DNA from: Dichetophora obliterata
Taxonomy: Eukaryota > Arthropoda > Insecta > Diptera > Sciomyzidae
Length of the DNA stretch: 64,000 bases
Direction of reading: 5' to 3'
Assembly (NCBI GenBank): GCA_963920525.1
Contig: OY986438.1
Coordinates: 214,954,896-215,018,895, forward strand
Shown piece by piece: positions 13,154 through 23,700 of the stretch; positions within the stretch are counted from its first letter, which is position 1; every line of letters begins with the position of its first letter. The translations under genes were made by a program, and so were the position numbers. The notes under the pieces were generated by a model. The model did no database searches, was not told the origin of the DNA, and saw only the letters and a list, made by a program, of their open reading frames with translations.

Positions 13154-13491
13154 TATATATATATAAACTGGCCATTTCAGCCCTTGGAAGGACTTTGACC
13201 TAGCTTCTATTGATCAATTGTGTTGTGCGTGTTATTAAATGTTTGATCACAAATGATCGAGAACTGGACCTACGTGTTTTATGCCGACTCCGAACGGCTT
13301 ATGTTCTCAAGAAGCTTTACATGGCAATTTTTACTCTCTGAGGTTTGCCATTGTCTGCAGAGAGGTGACGACCGAACAGAAAAATTAATTCAATTGAAAA
13401 AACTTTCTGTCTGAGCTGGAATTGAACCCGAGCTACCGCGGTTCTTGAGCTTAGGGGCCACGCACGCTACCCACTAGGCTACGGCCGGCCT
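13154..13491 (-). mobile_element. tRNA-derived SINE, copy 1
   Basis: On the minus strand the head (13420-13491) has a tRNA-like internal RNA polymerase III promoter. The A box lies within GTAGCCTAGTGGGTAGCGTG, and the B-box-like sequence is GGGTTCAATTCC. The body follows, and the tail is a (TA)n run at 13154-13165. The element is flanked by the 12-bp direct repeat AGTATGTAATTA (13142-13153 and 13492-13503), the hallmark of LINE-driven retroposition. A near-identical copy lies at 34292-34642. It is non-coding and depends on a partner LINE not identified here. Confidence 0.92.
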
Positions 13492-13503
13492 AGTATGTAA
13501 TTA

Positions 13504-14081
13504 GGTAATTAAAAAACAAATTTAATATATTGGCTTTCCATTTTTACAAAAACAAAAAAGTTAACAAAACATTTACTAAAAATTTAGGAAAAAGAAAAAC
13601 TGCATTTGTGACGATTTGATCATTAAGGTAAATGAATTTATGTATAAATTGCTTAAATCTATAACACTAAAATGTTTCTCTTAAAAAATATCATAAAACA
13701 TCATAGCATCGAACTTGAAAGCTATTCATATTGTTGATCTTGGTGTAGTCTTGACAATTTGCGATTCAACTCACATGATAAAATCGTATCAAAGCCCAGA
13801 AAACAATTTGGTTTATAAAGCGGTACGTGCAAAAGAGTTAAAAAAAAGTATGGGTCAAAAACATCGTTGCCACATGGTCCGATATATCGGATATGTTACG
13901 ATTTTAATACTTGAATCCGACGTTCCAATATTTGAACAAAATTCTTCAAAATGTTACGATTTCAGAAAAAGTAGATCCGGCGTCCGATTTTGCATATACT
14001 TTTATATACATATACATATGAAAAGAAAAACATTAGTATAACAAAATTGATGGCAACTTTAAAACTTCTGCATTTCCAATA
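13504..14081. other. AT-rich DNA upstream of the hAT fragment
   Basis: A 108-codon open frame at 13715-14041 (+) was considered as an N-terminal part of the neighbouring hAT element, but no zinc-finger BED motif or other hAT signature is visible in it. It may be decayed transposon DNA. Confidence 0.4.
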
Positions 14082-14315
14082 ATGGGAAAATTTATTTTTG
14101 AATTGTTGAGCTTACCGAATTCCTTAGCTAACGTTGAGCGATCTTTTAGTCAAATAAATATTAATAAATCTAAATTTCGCAATAGATTAGAGTTAGATAC
14201 AATGGAAGGAACTCTGCATACAAAAGATTATCTGCGTATGAAATTTTTTAACTGTTTTAGTCTTGAAGTTGATAAAGAATTGATAAAAAAATTTAATAAA
14301 GCAATGTATATATGA
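14082..14315 (+). pseudogene. hAT transposase C-terminal fragment
   Basis: The 77-residue frame contains LLSLPNSLANVERSFSQI followed by KSKFRNRLELDTMEG, which matches the conserved C-terminal dimerisation region of hAT-superfamily transposases (the LP-x-SNA-x-VER-x-FS pattern followed by K-x-x-RNRL). A full hAT transposase is about 600 residues; only the last 70 or so are here, so this is a remnant. No BED zinc finger or catalytic region is readable upstream and no element boundaries were found. It is a different lineage from the hAT at 53477-57335. Confidence 0.8.
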
Positions 14316-14839
14316 CTTCGAAAAAATTATATTTTTTTATACATTTTTTTTTCTCTATAATCTAATTTTTTTTTGTAGTTTTTGCTGGCTTAAAACAACG
14401 ACATTTTTTAGTTAATTTACTTGAAGCAAAAGCTTTACATTTATAGAGTTAAAATTGAAAATTACGTATTATAGCTCTATGTATTTCATTTTTACCGATT
14501 TAAGAGATCTACATTAAACTAAACTGTGTTGCTAAAAATATATTTAATTTGATTTTTACGTTTCGTTTGTGTGTTCAAAAATACTTTCAAAATGTAATCA
14601 TTATAACATATTTTCTATATTTATAATGATTATTGAATTGACTTTTGAAAAAAATGTGATTTATTTAAATAAATAACCTTAAATGTACGTCATACGTCTT
14701 ATAAAATGCAATATTTTATTTGTCTTCATTGTTGTAAAATGCGACTGAAAATTTCTTAGCTCTTGTTTTCAGAGTTTCACAAATCCGACGAGAAAACCGA
14801 CGAGCAGAGTGCAAAAGTTACGCTGTAAAATTTTTTTTC
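14316..14839. other. AT-rich DNA, nothing recognised
   Basis: No gene or repeat boundary was seen between the hAT fragment and the non-LTR fragment. Confidence 0.5.
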
Positions 14840-15187
14840 ATGGCAACACTGGTCACAAAGGCACAATACTGTGTGTTAGTGCGCCCTCTTCTTGAATATG
14901 GATGCATTTCTTGGAATCCTGCTTTTGAATCACACAGTGAGAGACTTGAATCTATTCAAAAGCAATTTCTGCGTTTTGCGCTTAGGGACACGTATAACCC
15001 CCGTGAGTACAATATATTGCCACCTTATGATTATAGGCTTAGCCTTCTGAATTTAATGCTCCTTTCAACAAGAAGAACTTTACTTAGTTCGTGTTTTACC
15101 TTAAATGTCATTAACGGTGTTGTTAGGACGGAGTATATAACAAGCAAGATACGATTTAATGAGCCGATTAGACGTGCACGACCCTGA
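14840..15187 (+). pseudogene. Non-LTR retrotransposon reverse transcriptase, C-terminal fragment (5' part)
   Basis: The frame reads LVRPLLEYGCISWNPAFESH, SERLESIQKQFLRFALR and YDYRLSLLNLMLLSTRR. This is the region after the catalytic core in CR1/Jockey-like non-LTR ORF2 proteins (the RP-x-LEY..W-P..-x-ES-Q..F-RFALR pattern). The finger, palm and endonuclease parts are absent, so the copy is 5'-truncated, as usual for target-primed retroposition. The frame ends at 15187 because a 1.75-kb element is inserted there; its continuation is at 16945-17168. Confidence 0.85.
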
Positions 15188-16938
15188 AGTGTAGCCAACT
15201 AGTTAATATACTAGTAAATGTACTAGGTCAAAGAATACCAGCACTAGTTCAGCTCAAATGCTTTTTACATTGCGCATACTGGTTATTTTCCTGTGTTGAT
15301 GTCATAGGAAAAGACATTTTTACTGGCATAATTTGAACTAATTGTGATAGTAGTAACTTTAAACCAGTAAAATACTAGTATAATCAAAACTAGGCTTTCT
15401 ACTGGTATGATTTGAGGCACCTTTGTGATAGTATATTTTTAACTAGTTAAATATTAGTTAGTTTTATATTGACCAGTTTCATATTACTATTATTTTAGCC
15501 AGTTTAATTTTAGTAGTATTTATGCCAGTTGTATGCTAGTACTACGTAAACTGGCTTTTTACTTGTACTATTGAAACTATATTTAGGTTTCTAATTTTAA
15601 GCAGATTGTTATTTTTAAAAATCTGCACATTTTTCGTGTACAAACTAAATTAAAAATAACTTCGAATAATTGTGTTGAATTAAGGATGTAGTCCGGTGCG
15701 TAAAATCGTTTAAATATTTTTATATGGTTTTATAAGCATCTCAAATTGTACAAAAAACACATTTTTATTTAACATTTTTTTTTTAATTTGTACTTCCAAA
15801 ACGGTCAAAAAAAAATAAGGTGTTTTGATGGCCCGGGTGATAACGGCAAAAAACGACAAAAGGGCGGACATCTAAATAGAAATTTAAAATTTTAAATAGA
15901 AAGTTCTACTTTCAAGTTTGCTTAGTAAAGCTTAATAACTTTTAAATTCTTTCAAATTTATACGAAGTTATACTAATTAAAATGGTATTTGCTTTAATGT
16001 TTTTTGCTATTGTATATATGGGGTTTTTTTATTTTATACCTTAAAGCGCTCGAAAATTTGAGGCATTTTTAGGATTTTTTTAAAGGTTAAAAAATTAGCT
16101 TTTATTTAAAGTTTAAAGCTATTTAGGAAGAAACAAAACAAAATGGCGGAGTTTTGAATAGTTTTTACCTTTATTTTTATGTAAGGTCGCATCAGAAAAA
16201 GGTTAATTTAATCCGATCAGTTGAATAGTTTTTTCATAATCACGTCAACGAGGTCGAAAAGCATTGTTTCAAGAAAAACATGTTTACGTAAAGTTTTTAT
16301 TGCCATGGATGCCATCTGGATGCGCCTACCTAAAAAGTATCTAAGTTTTATAGCATTCCTAATGGTATTTAATATATAAAACAGAGTTTTTAAGAAAATT
16401 TATTTTTTGAAACAAATAGAACCAGACTGCCTCCTAGACAGATTTATAATTTATTTGAAACATTCGCATCCGCAAATATGAATTTCAACTATCCGCATCC
16501 TCAAGGAAGGCTCTTTACAGAACTGCATCCGCAAAATGACACCCATCGCATACCTAATTTTTACTGTTTTTTACTTAAAAACTCAATTTACTTAATGTTT
16601 TTAAATTTATACTCGCAGAACAGCGAGTTTGCAACTAGCAAAGAAGATAGTACATTAATGACTACTTAGTTATGAGCTAGGAAAACAGTTGGTATTTTTT
16701 TAACTAGTCAAAATACGACTAGTAAGTAAACTATAAATTAAGCAACTAGTTATTGTATCATTAGTAAAACAGCTAGCATTTTTGAACTAGTGGAATACAG
16801 ATAGTAACTTATCTAGTAACTTTTTACTTAGTAAGATTTAACTAGTTAAACATCTAATATTTTTTTGACTAGTTTTATTTTAACTAGTGAGTTAACTAGT
16901 TAAATTCTTAACTACTACGATATTTCACTGCAGGGTAC
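15188..16938. mobile_element. 1.75-kb inserted element with subterminal ACTAGT motifs
   Basis: The element splits a non-LTR fragment. It starts CCCTGAAGTG (15183-15192) and ends with the inverse CACTGCAGGG (16926-16935), followed by TACATA. CACGA occurs just before the left end and again at 16942-16946, a candidate 5-bp target duplication. Both subterminal 350-bp regions are rich in ACTAGT and close variants (15197-15560 and 16635-16920), resembling clustered transposase-binding sites. The interior has no recognisable protein. The superfamily is not assigned, and the boundaries are uncertain by a few bases. Confidence 0.65.
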
Positions 16939-16944
16939 ATACAC

Positions 16945-17168
16945 GACTATTAAATGAATATCAACAACACACGTAAGAAATGAGCCGATAAATAGATGCT
17001 GTTCCCCCTATGTCTAAATTCACTTTTCAAAAAAATCGTTCCATGTCATTATTTTGGAAAAGTCTAATACTGTCCTTCACGAAACTAGGCTTCCAACACC
17101 TTGACCTAAGCTTTATTTAAGTTGATTTAAGTTAACATTGCTTGGGTTAGTAAATAAGTAAATAATTC
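16945..17168 (+). pseudogene. Non-LTR retrotransposon fragment, 3' part
   Basis: This continues the fragment at 14840-15187. One frame still reads VRNEPINRCC, the conserved segment near the C-terminus of this retrotransposon group, followed by stops. The stretch ends with a TAAATAAGTAAATAA tail (about 17147-17163), like the TAAA-rich 3' ends of the two other non-LTR copies in the window. It is clearly dead. Confidence 0.7.
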
Positions 17169-19456
17169 GCTTGTTTATAAATATAAATATTTAATCTCCT
17201 CGCCTTTAATTTCTCTCCTTTCTTTTTGACGTGTTCTTGAATTAATGTCAATCAGGTGGGCGGATTACGCCCACTTCAATTTTGCATATCTTTGAACACC
17301 AAAATAAGGAAAGAGGTGAAGAAAAAAAAAACAAACCTGTAAGAATAAGTTAATTGCCTTGCTTGACAAATAAGTAAATTAAATTAAAGGTTCTACTAAG
17401 TTTTAATTTTTGGTCACGGAAGACTTTTCTGTGGAAATGTCCATTCACAAAAAATTTAATTTGCTTGTTAATTTTATATCAGCTTAAGTAAAATTTTTTT
17501 TCTGAACATATACACTCAAAAAAATCTGCTTCTCTTAAATTAATAAACTGTGGCTTCAATTCATAGGCATGGGCTATTCTATATTCTATAGAGGTTTCTC
17601 CTGAATGTAAAGAATTTTTACATGATTCAACGACCTCCTGTCCTGATTTCATTGCAAAGTTATTAAAACAGCTTCTTAGTTTTGAAGATAATTTTTTACT
17701 TTAATATAAGAAATGAAGGTTTAATTATAATACTTTAAGTTTTTTAAGAAAAGTTTAATAATAATACTTTAATTGTAGACAAGCAGAAATAACTTGAAAA
17801 AAAAACTGTATTGATATGAAGTCCGTTTGAAACATTCTACAGCATGATTTCTTAAATTTGGAGAAATATAAGTTACAAGACTTGGATATTTCATAGAAAT
17901 ACATGAAAGTTTTTCTTTTTTCTACACACAAGTGATTTATTTGAAGGATGCTTTTCTTATATGTATTTCTAGAAAAAATGTTTTCGAATTACTTAAAAAG
18001 TCAACGATTCTTATGGAAGCAAATTAAGCGAAGATTGATTAGCAACTGCGATGGTCGAATGGATAAGCTGATGCACTTGGACTCACGCGGCCGAAGCTCA
18101 AGTCTCCGGATAGTGGTAATTTTTTATATTATATAAAGTTAATAATAATCTTTGCAGTTTTTCGTCAGCATAAAAATCATAATTCTCACAGAATGCTGTT
18201 TAAAATCCAAAAAAATGGTTTTTTTTTTCCAAGGATGAACAATTTCTTATTTTTAGAGAAGAGGTTTCCCTTCGTTATAGTATTTGATTAATAAATGGTA
18301 GATTAACTTACTCAAATGTAATAAGATTTCAACACGATTGCGCTAAGTTTCTTCAATTTAGCGAAATATTTCGTAAATGATTGGATAATTTTCTGAAACT
18401 ATTTCCCACTTCTGGTGTCAATCTAACGAAAAATATATACTTCAGTTTTAGAAAATGGGCCATGGCGTCAAATGAAGTCCGGTTTTCTAACGATTGGGTT
18501 CTATTTCTCTAGATTTTCTGGGAAATTTTTTTCTGAGTATACTTTTTAGACATAACAATGGCGCTGAAGTTGGTGTGCTTAGAAAGAAGTTGAAACAAAG
18601 CTTAAAAAGCGAAAATGCATTAAAAAATAGACGCTTGAGTTACACATCTTTTACCAAAATGGAATGGAAATATGAAAAATTAAGAAAATTATGAAGCGTG
18701 GAAAAAAGTCGAAAAATTTACGTTATTTGTGACCATATTGTTGCTTGTAAATCCTAGAAAATTCTTCGAAAGACGCTTATTTTGTTAAAAAATGTGTAGA
18801 ATTTCATTACAAACAGATTTAAGAAAATAGTTAATATCAGTCGAAGAGTTTGTTTGCAGTAGTGTGGGCCATTTTGAAAAAGTATGACTCGAGAAAAACG
18901 TGTTTGGAGTTACTGTGCTTAGTTAAAACTATTCTGACGCACCGAGTTATAAGCATTGTAGAATCTGTATCATTGTCGGAATTGGTTTGAAATTTTTGTA
19001 TACATATCATTATATAGTTGTAGAACAATAATCAATTAAAAAAAGGAATTGATTTTCAAAAAATTGTTTTCCTAAAACTACCCTTAAAACAACTGAAGAT
19101 GAAAGGGTTCAAAAGACAGAGTTGTGGCAGTGATGCCAACTCGAAAAGAGCATTTTTATACCACAAATGCGACATAAAAAAACCGTGTAAGCAAATTTAT
19201 ATAATTTTTTTATTCAATTTAAAACTAACAGCTAATAAAATTTCTGATTTAAAGTCGTTAAGTTTTTAAAATTTTTGTTGTTTTTGTTTTTAAAAATTCG
19301 CATTAAACTTATAAATAGTTGGAAACAATGTTAAACATAGCATAAAACATATTATCTTAAAACTTAAAAACAAATCATAAAACATAACTTTTATTCATTT
19401 TAAAAAAACGTTCGATTTTTTTAAATCGTTAATAACACGTTGTGACCAAATTTAAG
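17169..19456. other. AT-rich intergenic DNA, possible decayed element
   Basis: No gene was recognised. Weak inverted similarity between TATACACTCAAAAAAATC (about 17508) and a TTTTTTTCTGAGTATA end (about 18543) could mark a decayed transposon of about 1.0 kb. A weak tRNA-like stretch at 18050-18112 has TGGTCGAATGGATAAGC and AGCTCAAGTCTCC, but no convincing cloverleaf. Confidence 0.35.
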
Positions 19457-19467
19457 AAAAACAATTT

Positions 19468-19859
19468 GGCCTTTGTAGTCTAGTGGAGAGTGCGCTAGAC
19501 TCTCAACCCAAAGGTCCCTGGTTCGAATCCGGGCTCGGGCATGGTTCTTTTCACTTTCTTTGTTCTTTCTTTGTCCTACATTAAAGAATTATGGAAAACT
19601 AAATCCACAACTAAATTGTGGAAAATGTGAAGGAATGGAACAACTAAGGGCTTGAAATGCTTGCCGAGGTTAAGGCATAACACTAGCCTCGGTTAAAAAG
19701 CAATTCAAATGGTCTTTCGCGGTTGTTTCGCCTAATCAATAATTCACGTATGGTTTCCAATCAATTCCTCTAAATAATCTATCCCTTTCTTTTCAGGTCA
19801 AAGACCAAACCTTGTTTGTATAAGGCGCATGCCTTGGTTCTTTGATCTTTTTAAAAAAA
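19468..19859 (+). mobile_element. tRNA-derived SINE of a second family
   Basis: The head (19470-19542) has an A box in TAGTCTAGTGGAGAGTG and a near-consensus B box in GGTTCGAATCC. A body of about 300 bp follows and the element ends in an A-rich tail. It is flanked by the 11-bp direct repeat AAAAACAATTT (19457-19467 and 19860-19870). The tRNA-like part is fused to non-tRNA DNA, so this is a retroposed SINE rather than a tRNA gene. It differs in body sequence from the SINEs at 13154 and 34292. The clean duplication and good B box suggest a fairly young copy. Confidence 0.9.
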
Positions 19860-19870
19860 AAAAACAATTT

Positions 19871-20379
19871 TTCTAGAATAATTAGAAAATATCATGATTA
19901 AGAGTGCTATACAGGTGGTTTTACAGTTACAACGCAGTGTTACTTATAAAAAAAAAAGACAAACTGTGAATTCAGTTATTACAAAAACTTTAAAGTGCTG
20001 TAACTTTTTTGTTTATGGATGAATTTTAGCGATTTAAATGCAAGAACTAAATAATTTTTTAGATCTTTTTTAATTATAATAAAATATTTGGGATAAGTAT
20101 GAAAAAAAGAGTTTTATTGTTTTGACCCTGAAGACGAGGACAAAGTTCATTAGTACCTATTATCAAAATTCTGTACTCATTACAACCTTTATCAAAACAT
20201 ATCATTCTTAAAAATCGAACATCAAATACTAAAGTTATACCTTAAAAACGATTTTGGCCGTTTGTAGGGCGTGGCAGGATCGAAAATTTGTAGTGTTCTG
20301 AAATCCTCTCGAGATAAGCTTTTCATATAAGGCGCACTTTAACAAATTTTTTTTTGCGACCCACTCTAATGTATGTATT
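19871..20379. other. AT-rich DNA before the satellite array
   Basis: No gene was recognised. It may be part of a larger element that includes the adjacent 140-bp repeats, but no boundary was found. Confidence 0.4.
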
Positions 20380-21375
20380 TAAATTAAAACTAAAATTTTT
20401 CAGTGACATAAGCGAATGAGGTGTCATTAGAAGCGTTTTGTTTGTCCAACGAAGAAAAGTTATGTGACGTCACATAAAGTTTAATATCGCGCTCTCTAGA
20501 GGACAAAAAGTCAACTAAACCCCTAAATTCTAAACTACCCTAACGTTTAAACTACTAATCATAATTTGACAAATGAGGTATCGCTAGAAGCATTTTCACC
20601 GTGCGCTGGTTATGAGTTATGTGACGTCATATAAAATTGAATATAGCGTCCTCTAGAGGGCAGAAAGTAAAAGAAGCCCTAACGTCTAAACCAATTATCG
20701 TAATTTGACAATTGAGATATCGTTGGAAGCGTTTTGATCGCTGTTGGCTAAAGGCCATGTGATGTCACATAAAATTTAATATGGCGCCCTCTAGAGGACA
20801 GAAAGTCAACTATACCCGTAACTTCTTAACTACTTATCAGAACTTAACAAATGAGGTGTCGTTGGAAACATTTTGATCGTCCGCTGATTATAGGTTATGT
20901 AATGTCACATAAAATTTAATATAGCACCATCTAGAGGACATAAAGTAAACTAAACCACTTACTTCTAAACTACTTATCATATTTTGACAAATAAGGTATC
21001 GTTGGAAGCGTTTTCCACGTCCAGTGGTTAAAGGTGACGTAAAATAGAATATTATATGGCGCCCTCTAGAGGACAGAAAGTCAACTATACCCGTAACTTC
21101 TAAACTACTTATCAGAATTTAACAAATGAGGTATTGTTGGAAACGTTTTGTTCTTCCGCTGGTTATAAGTTATGTAACGTCACATAAAATTTAATATAGC
21201 ACCCTCTAGAGGACAAAAAATTAACTAAACCCCTACCTTCTAAACTACTTACCATAATTTGATAAATCAGGTATCGTTGGAAGCGTTTTCTTTTGGTCCG
21301 CTTATTATAGGCTTTGTGATGTGGCAATTAATTGAATGTGGCGCCTCCTACAGGACATAAAGTCATGTACAAAAA
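20380..21375. repeat. Satellite-like array, about seven units of about 140 bp
   Basis: Units share TTTGACAAATGAGGTATCGTTGG, GCGTTTT, GTTATGTGACGTCACATAAAAT, GCGCCCTCTAGAGGACA and CTAAACTACTTATCA-type blocks. The CTCTAGAG palindrome (or a variant) recurs near 20495, 20650, 20787, 20928, 21064, 21201 and 21344, a spacing of about 136-154 bp. Some units carry the perfect palindrome TGACGTCA (for example 20465-20472), a CRE/ATF-type site; in others it is mutated. One inverted TCTAGAGGGCG relic lies in the adjacent fold-back (about 22517), suggesting the two structures are related. Confidence 0.9.
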
Positions 21376-21485
21376 ATTTTTAAGTGCCATAATAAACATC
21401 TTTGTTTATAACTTGATCATAAAATAATTAATTAGTAAATAATACGTTTGATTATATAAAAATTGTATCCCCAAAATAATTTAAA

Positions 21486-22752
21486 TAAAAAATAAGTTCA
21501 AAAAACTAAAACTCTCTCTAAAAAGTATGAAACAAGAAAATATTCTCATCTGAAATTGTTATGTACAAATAATAAAATTTTTTTTGTCTATTTAATAAAC
21601 AACTAATATATTTTATATATTATATATAAATATATAAATATTATATATTATAAATAAATATATAAATAATATATATTATTAGGATTTATTATTATTATTT
21701 TATTATATTTATTTTAAATGTTGACTTTATATGATTTAAATACAAATTCTAAATGTTTGATAGTTTAAATCATACTTGATTTTAAATACGAATTCTAGTT
21801 GTTTGATAGTTTAAAATCGTTTACTGAGCTTAAGGTCAAAGTTAGAACAATTAATTGTTCTAACAACAACAAAGTTTTTTCAATATGAAAAGGAAAAAAG
21901 CACTAGCTGATCTGATTGCAATTGCTGCTCGGCTAAAGGCGGCATCAGAAATCTTTGTGATACCCGTGCAAGCGCGCATTAACGCACTGCACCACCGGGG
22001 CGATGAGATTTGAAGTGTCAATTTCTCAGTTTTCCTCAATTTCATAATTTCACATTTGTTGTTGTATTTTTGCTTTACTTTAGTCTCTATGCTTATGTTA
22101 TTATATTCTGATGACGCCTTTAGCCGGGCAGAAATTGCAATCAGATCAGCTAGTGCTTTTTTCCTTTTCATATTGAAAAAACTTTGTTGTTGTTTCTTTG
22201 GAAAGATTCGTTAGAACAATTAATTATTCTAACTTTGACCTTAAGCTCAATAAACGATTTTAAACTATCAAACAACTAGAATTTGTATTTAAAATCAAGT
22301 ATGATTTAAACTATCAAACATTTAGAATTTGTATTTAAATCATATAAAGTCAACATAATAAATATAGAGGTCATTTAGGAAAAAAACTTTAATTTATTTT
22401 AAATTTTATAGTGATGTTTAAAAGATATCCGTGGTCGTATGAAACCTACTCTAATACAACAATACATTCTAACAGTAGCAAGCGATCAAAAGCCTTAGGG
22501 CATAGTGCATTATACATCTAGAGGGCGACATATGACAATATATATGAGGTGGCATACTACCACGTATGTCTGTTAAAAATCACTATAAATTAGTATAATA
22601 TGCAATAGAATATATTATGTGTAAGTTGTTTATTTAATAGACAAAAACAATTTAATAGTTTGTACATAACAATTTCAGATGAGAATATTTTCTTGTTTCA
22701 TACTTTTTCGATAGTGCTTTTTAGTAGTCGGGTTTTAGTTTTTTTAACTTAT
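21486..22752. mobile_element. 1.27-kb fold-back element
   Basis: The outer arms match in inverse orientation (AAACAAGAAAATATTCTCATC at 21528 versus GATGAGAATATTTTCTTGTTT at 22679). The inner arms also match: a CAAATTCTAAATGTTTGATAG block, AATACGAATTCTAGTTGTTT, and an AAGGAAAAAAGCACTAGCTG block mirrored at 22150-22170. The fold centre is near 22030. The right arm has about 240 bp of extra sequence at 22360-22610. No protein is encoded; open frames on the minus strand at 21860-22171 only read through the hairpin. It may form one composite unit with the 140-bp repeats beside it. Confidence 0.8.
21841..21864. repeat. 24-bp perfect palindrome
   Basis: GTTAGAACAATT is followed directly by its exact reverse complement. 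It lies in the left arm of the fold-back element; the right arm carries a one-base-different version near 22211-22234. Confidence 0.9.
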
Positions 22753-23700
22753 TTTTTTTTATTATACATATATTTTAAACTGCAAAAAAAAAAATTACGG
22801 TAGATTTAAAACATAACAAATTATCTATCCAACGTCCAAAACGGACTTAATCGGATCAACGCAACCCGAGATATTGCGATTTAAGTAACACAAACATTGA
22901 CAAAATTGTGCCATTCTTCACAATTACGTAAACGAATTCCTAACGGCGTTCCGTAAACCTTTTTTTTTTGAGAGAAATCCCGATGCACGTTTAATTATTT
23001 TAAGTAAAAAATTTACAAAAATTTTCGGTCGAATCTGAGACATAAAATGCTGGAAGGTGTGCGATTTGTAAAAGAATGGCCCATGGGAATATGTAAGTAA
23101 GAACCGTAAAAACACCTTTAGCGAGAAAAAAAATTTTATGGAATCTACTACCATTTTGCTCTTTTGATGACGTTACTTTGTATGGGAATACGATGCAGTG
23201 CTTATTTTATTTTTGCTTACTTTTAAAATCTTATTTGAGTTCATATTTGAGATCGAAGCTAATGTAAAAAATTGGATATTTTTTGTAAAATCTAAAGAGA
23301 TTTTTTGATTAGTCAGGCGTTAATTGCTTCCGATTTAGCACATTTTCGAATTTGATCTCTAGACAGAATTAGACAGAAGCTTCTGTATGGGAATCAATTA
23401 AAATAGTTTAAAGGCTGTAATCGTGATCATACACAGACGGACATGATTTAATCGACTCTGGTGGAGATATTTTTCCACACCTCTTGATGGGCGTTACAAA
23501 CGGAGTGACTCCCTACTCAGTATGCGTGGGATATAATCAATCATTTTTGTATAGTTTGCATATAGTTTTATAGTAAAACTGATTTTTTATAGTTTTCAAC
23601 AAAAATTGAATTTGCTTTTATATCAGAGCTTAAAGTAATTTCAGAAAGTTAAGCCAGAACTGTTGTTGCATTAATTTATATACTTTAAGTTGTTATGTTT
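22753..23700. other. AT-rich DNA, possibly decayed repeat
   Basis: No gene was recognised. The segment ACACAGACGGACATGATTTA near 23432 resembles a motif common in dispersed fly repeats, but this cannot be assigned from the sequence alone. Confidence 0.3.

Noticed and set aside
13715..14041. 108-codon frame upstream of the hAT fragment
   Set aside because: No BED zinc finger or hAT catalytic motif could be recognised.
18050..18112. Weak tRNA-like segment
   Set aside because: The B box departs from consensus and no cloverleaf or duplication is visible.
19468..19542. Possible functional tRNA gene (good A and B boxes)
   Set aside because: The tRNA-like part is fused to a body and A-rich tail and the whole is flanked by an 11-bp duplication, so it is a SINE head.
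21860..22171. 103-codon minus-strand frame
   Set aside because: It spans the centre of a hairpin and begins and ends with mirrored peptide-coding DNA; no family signature.
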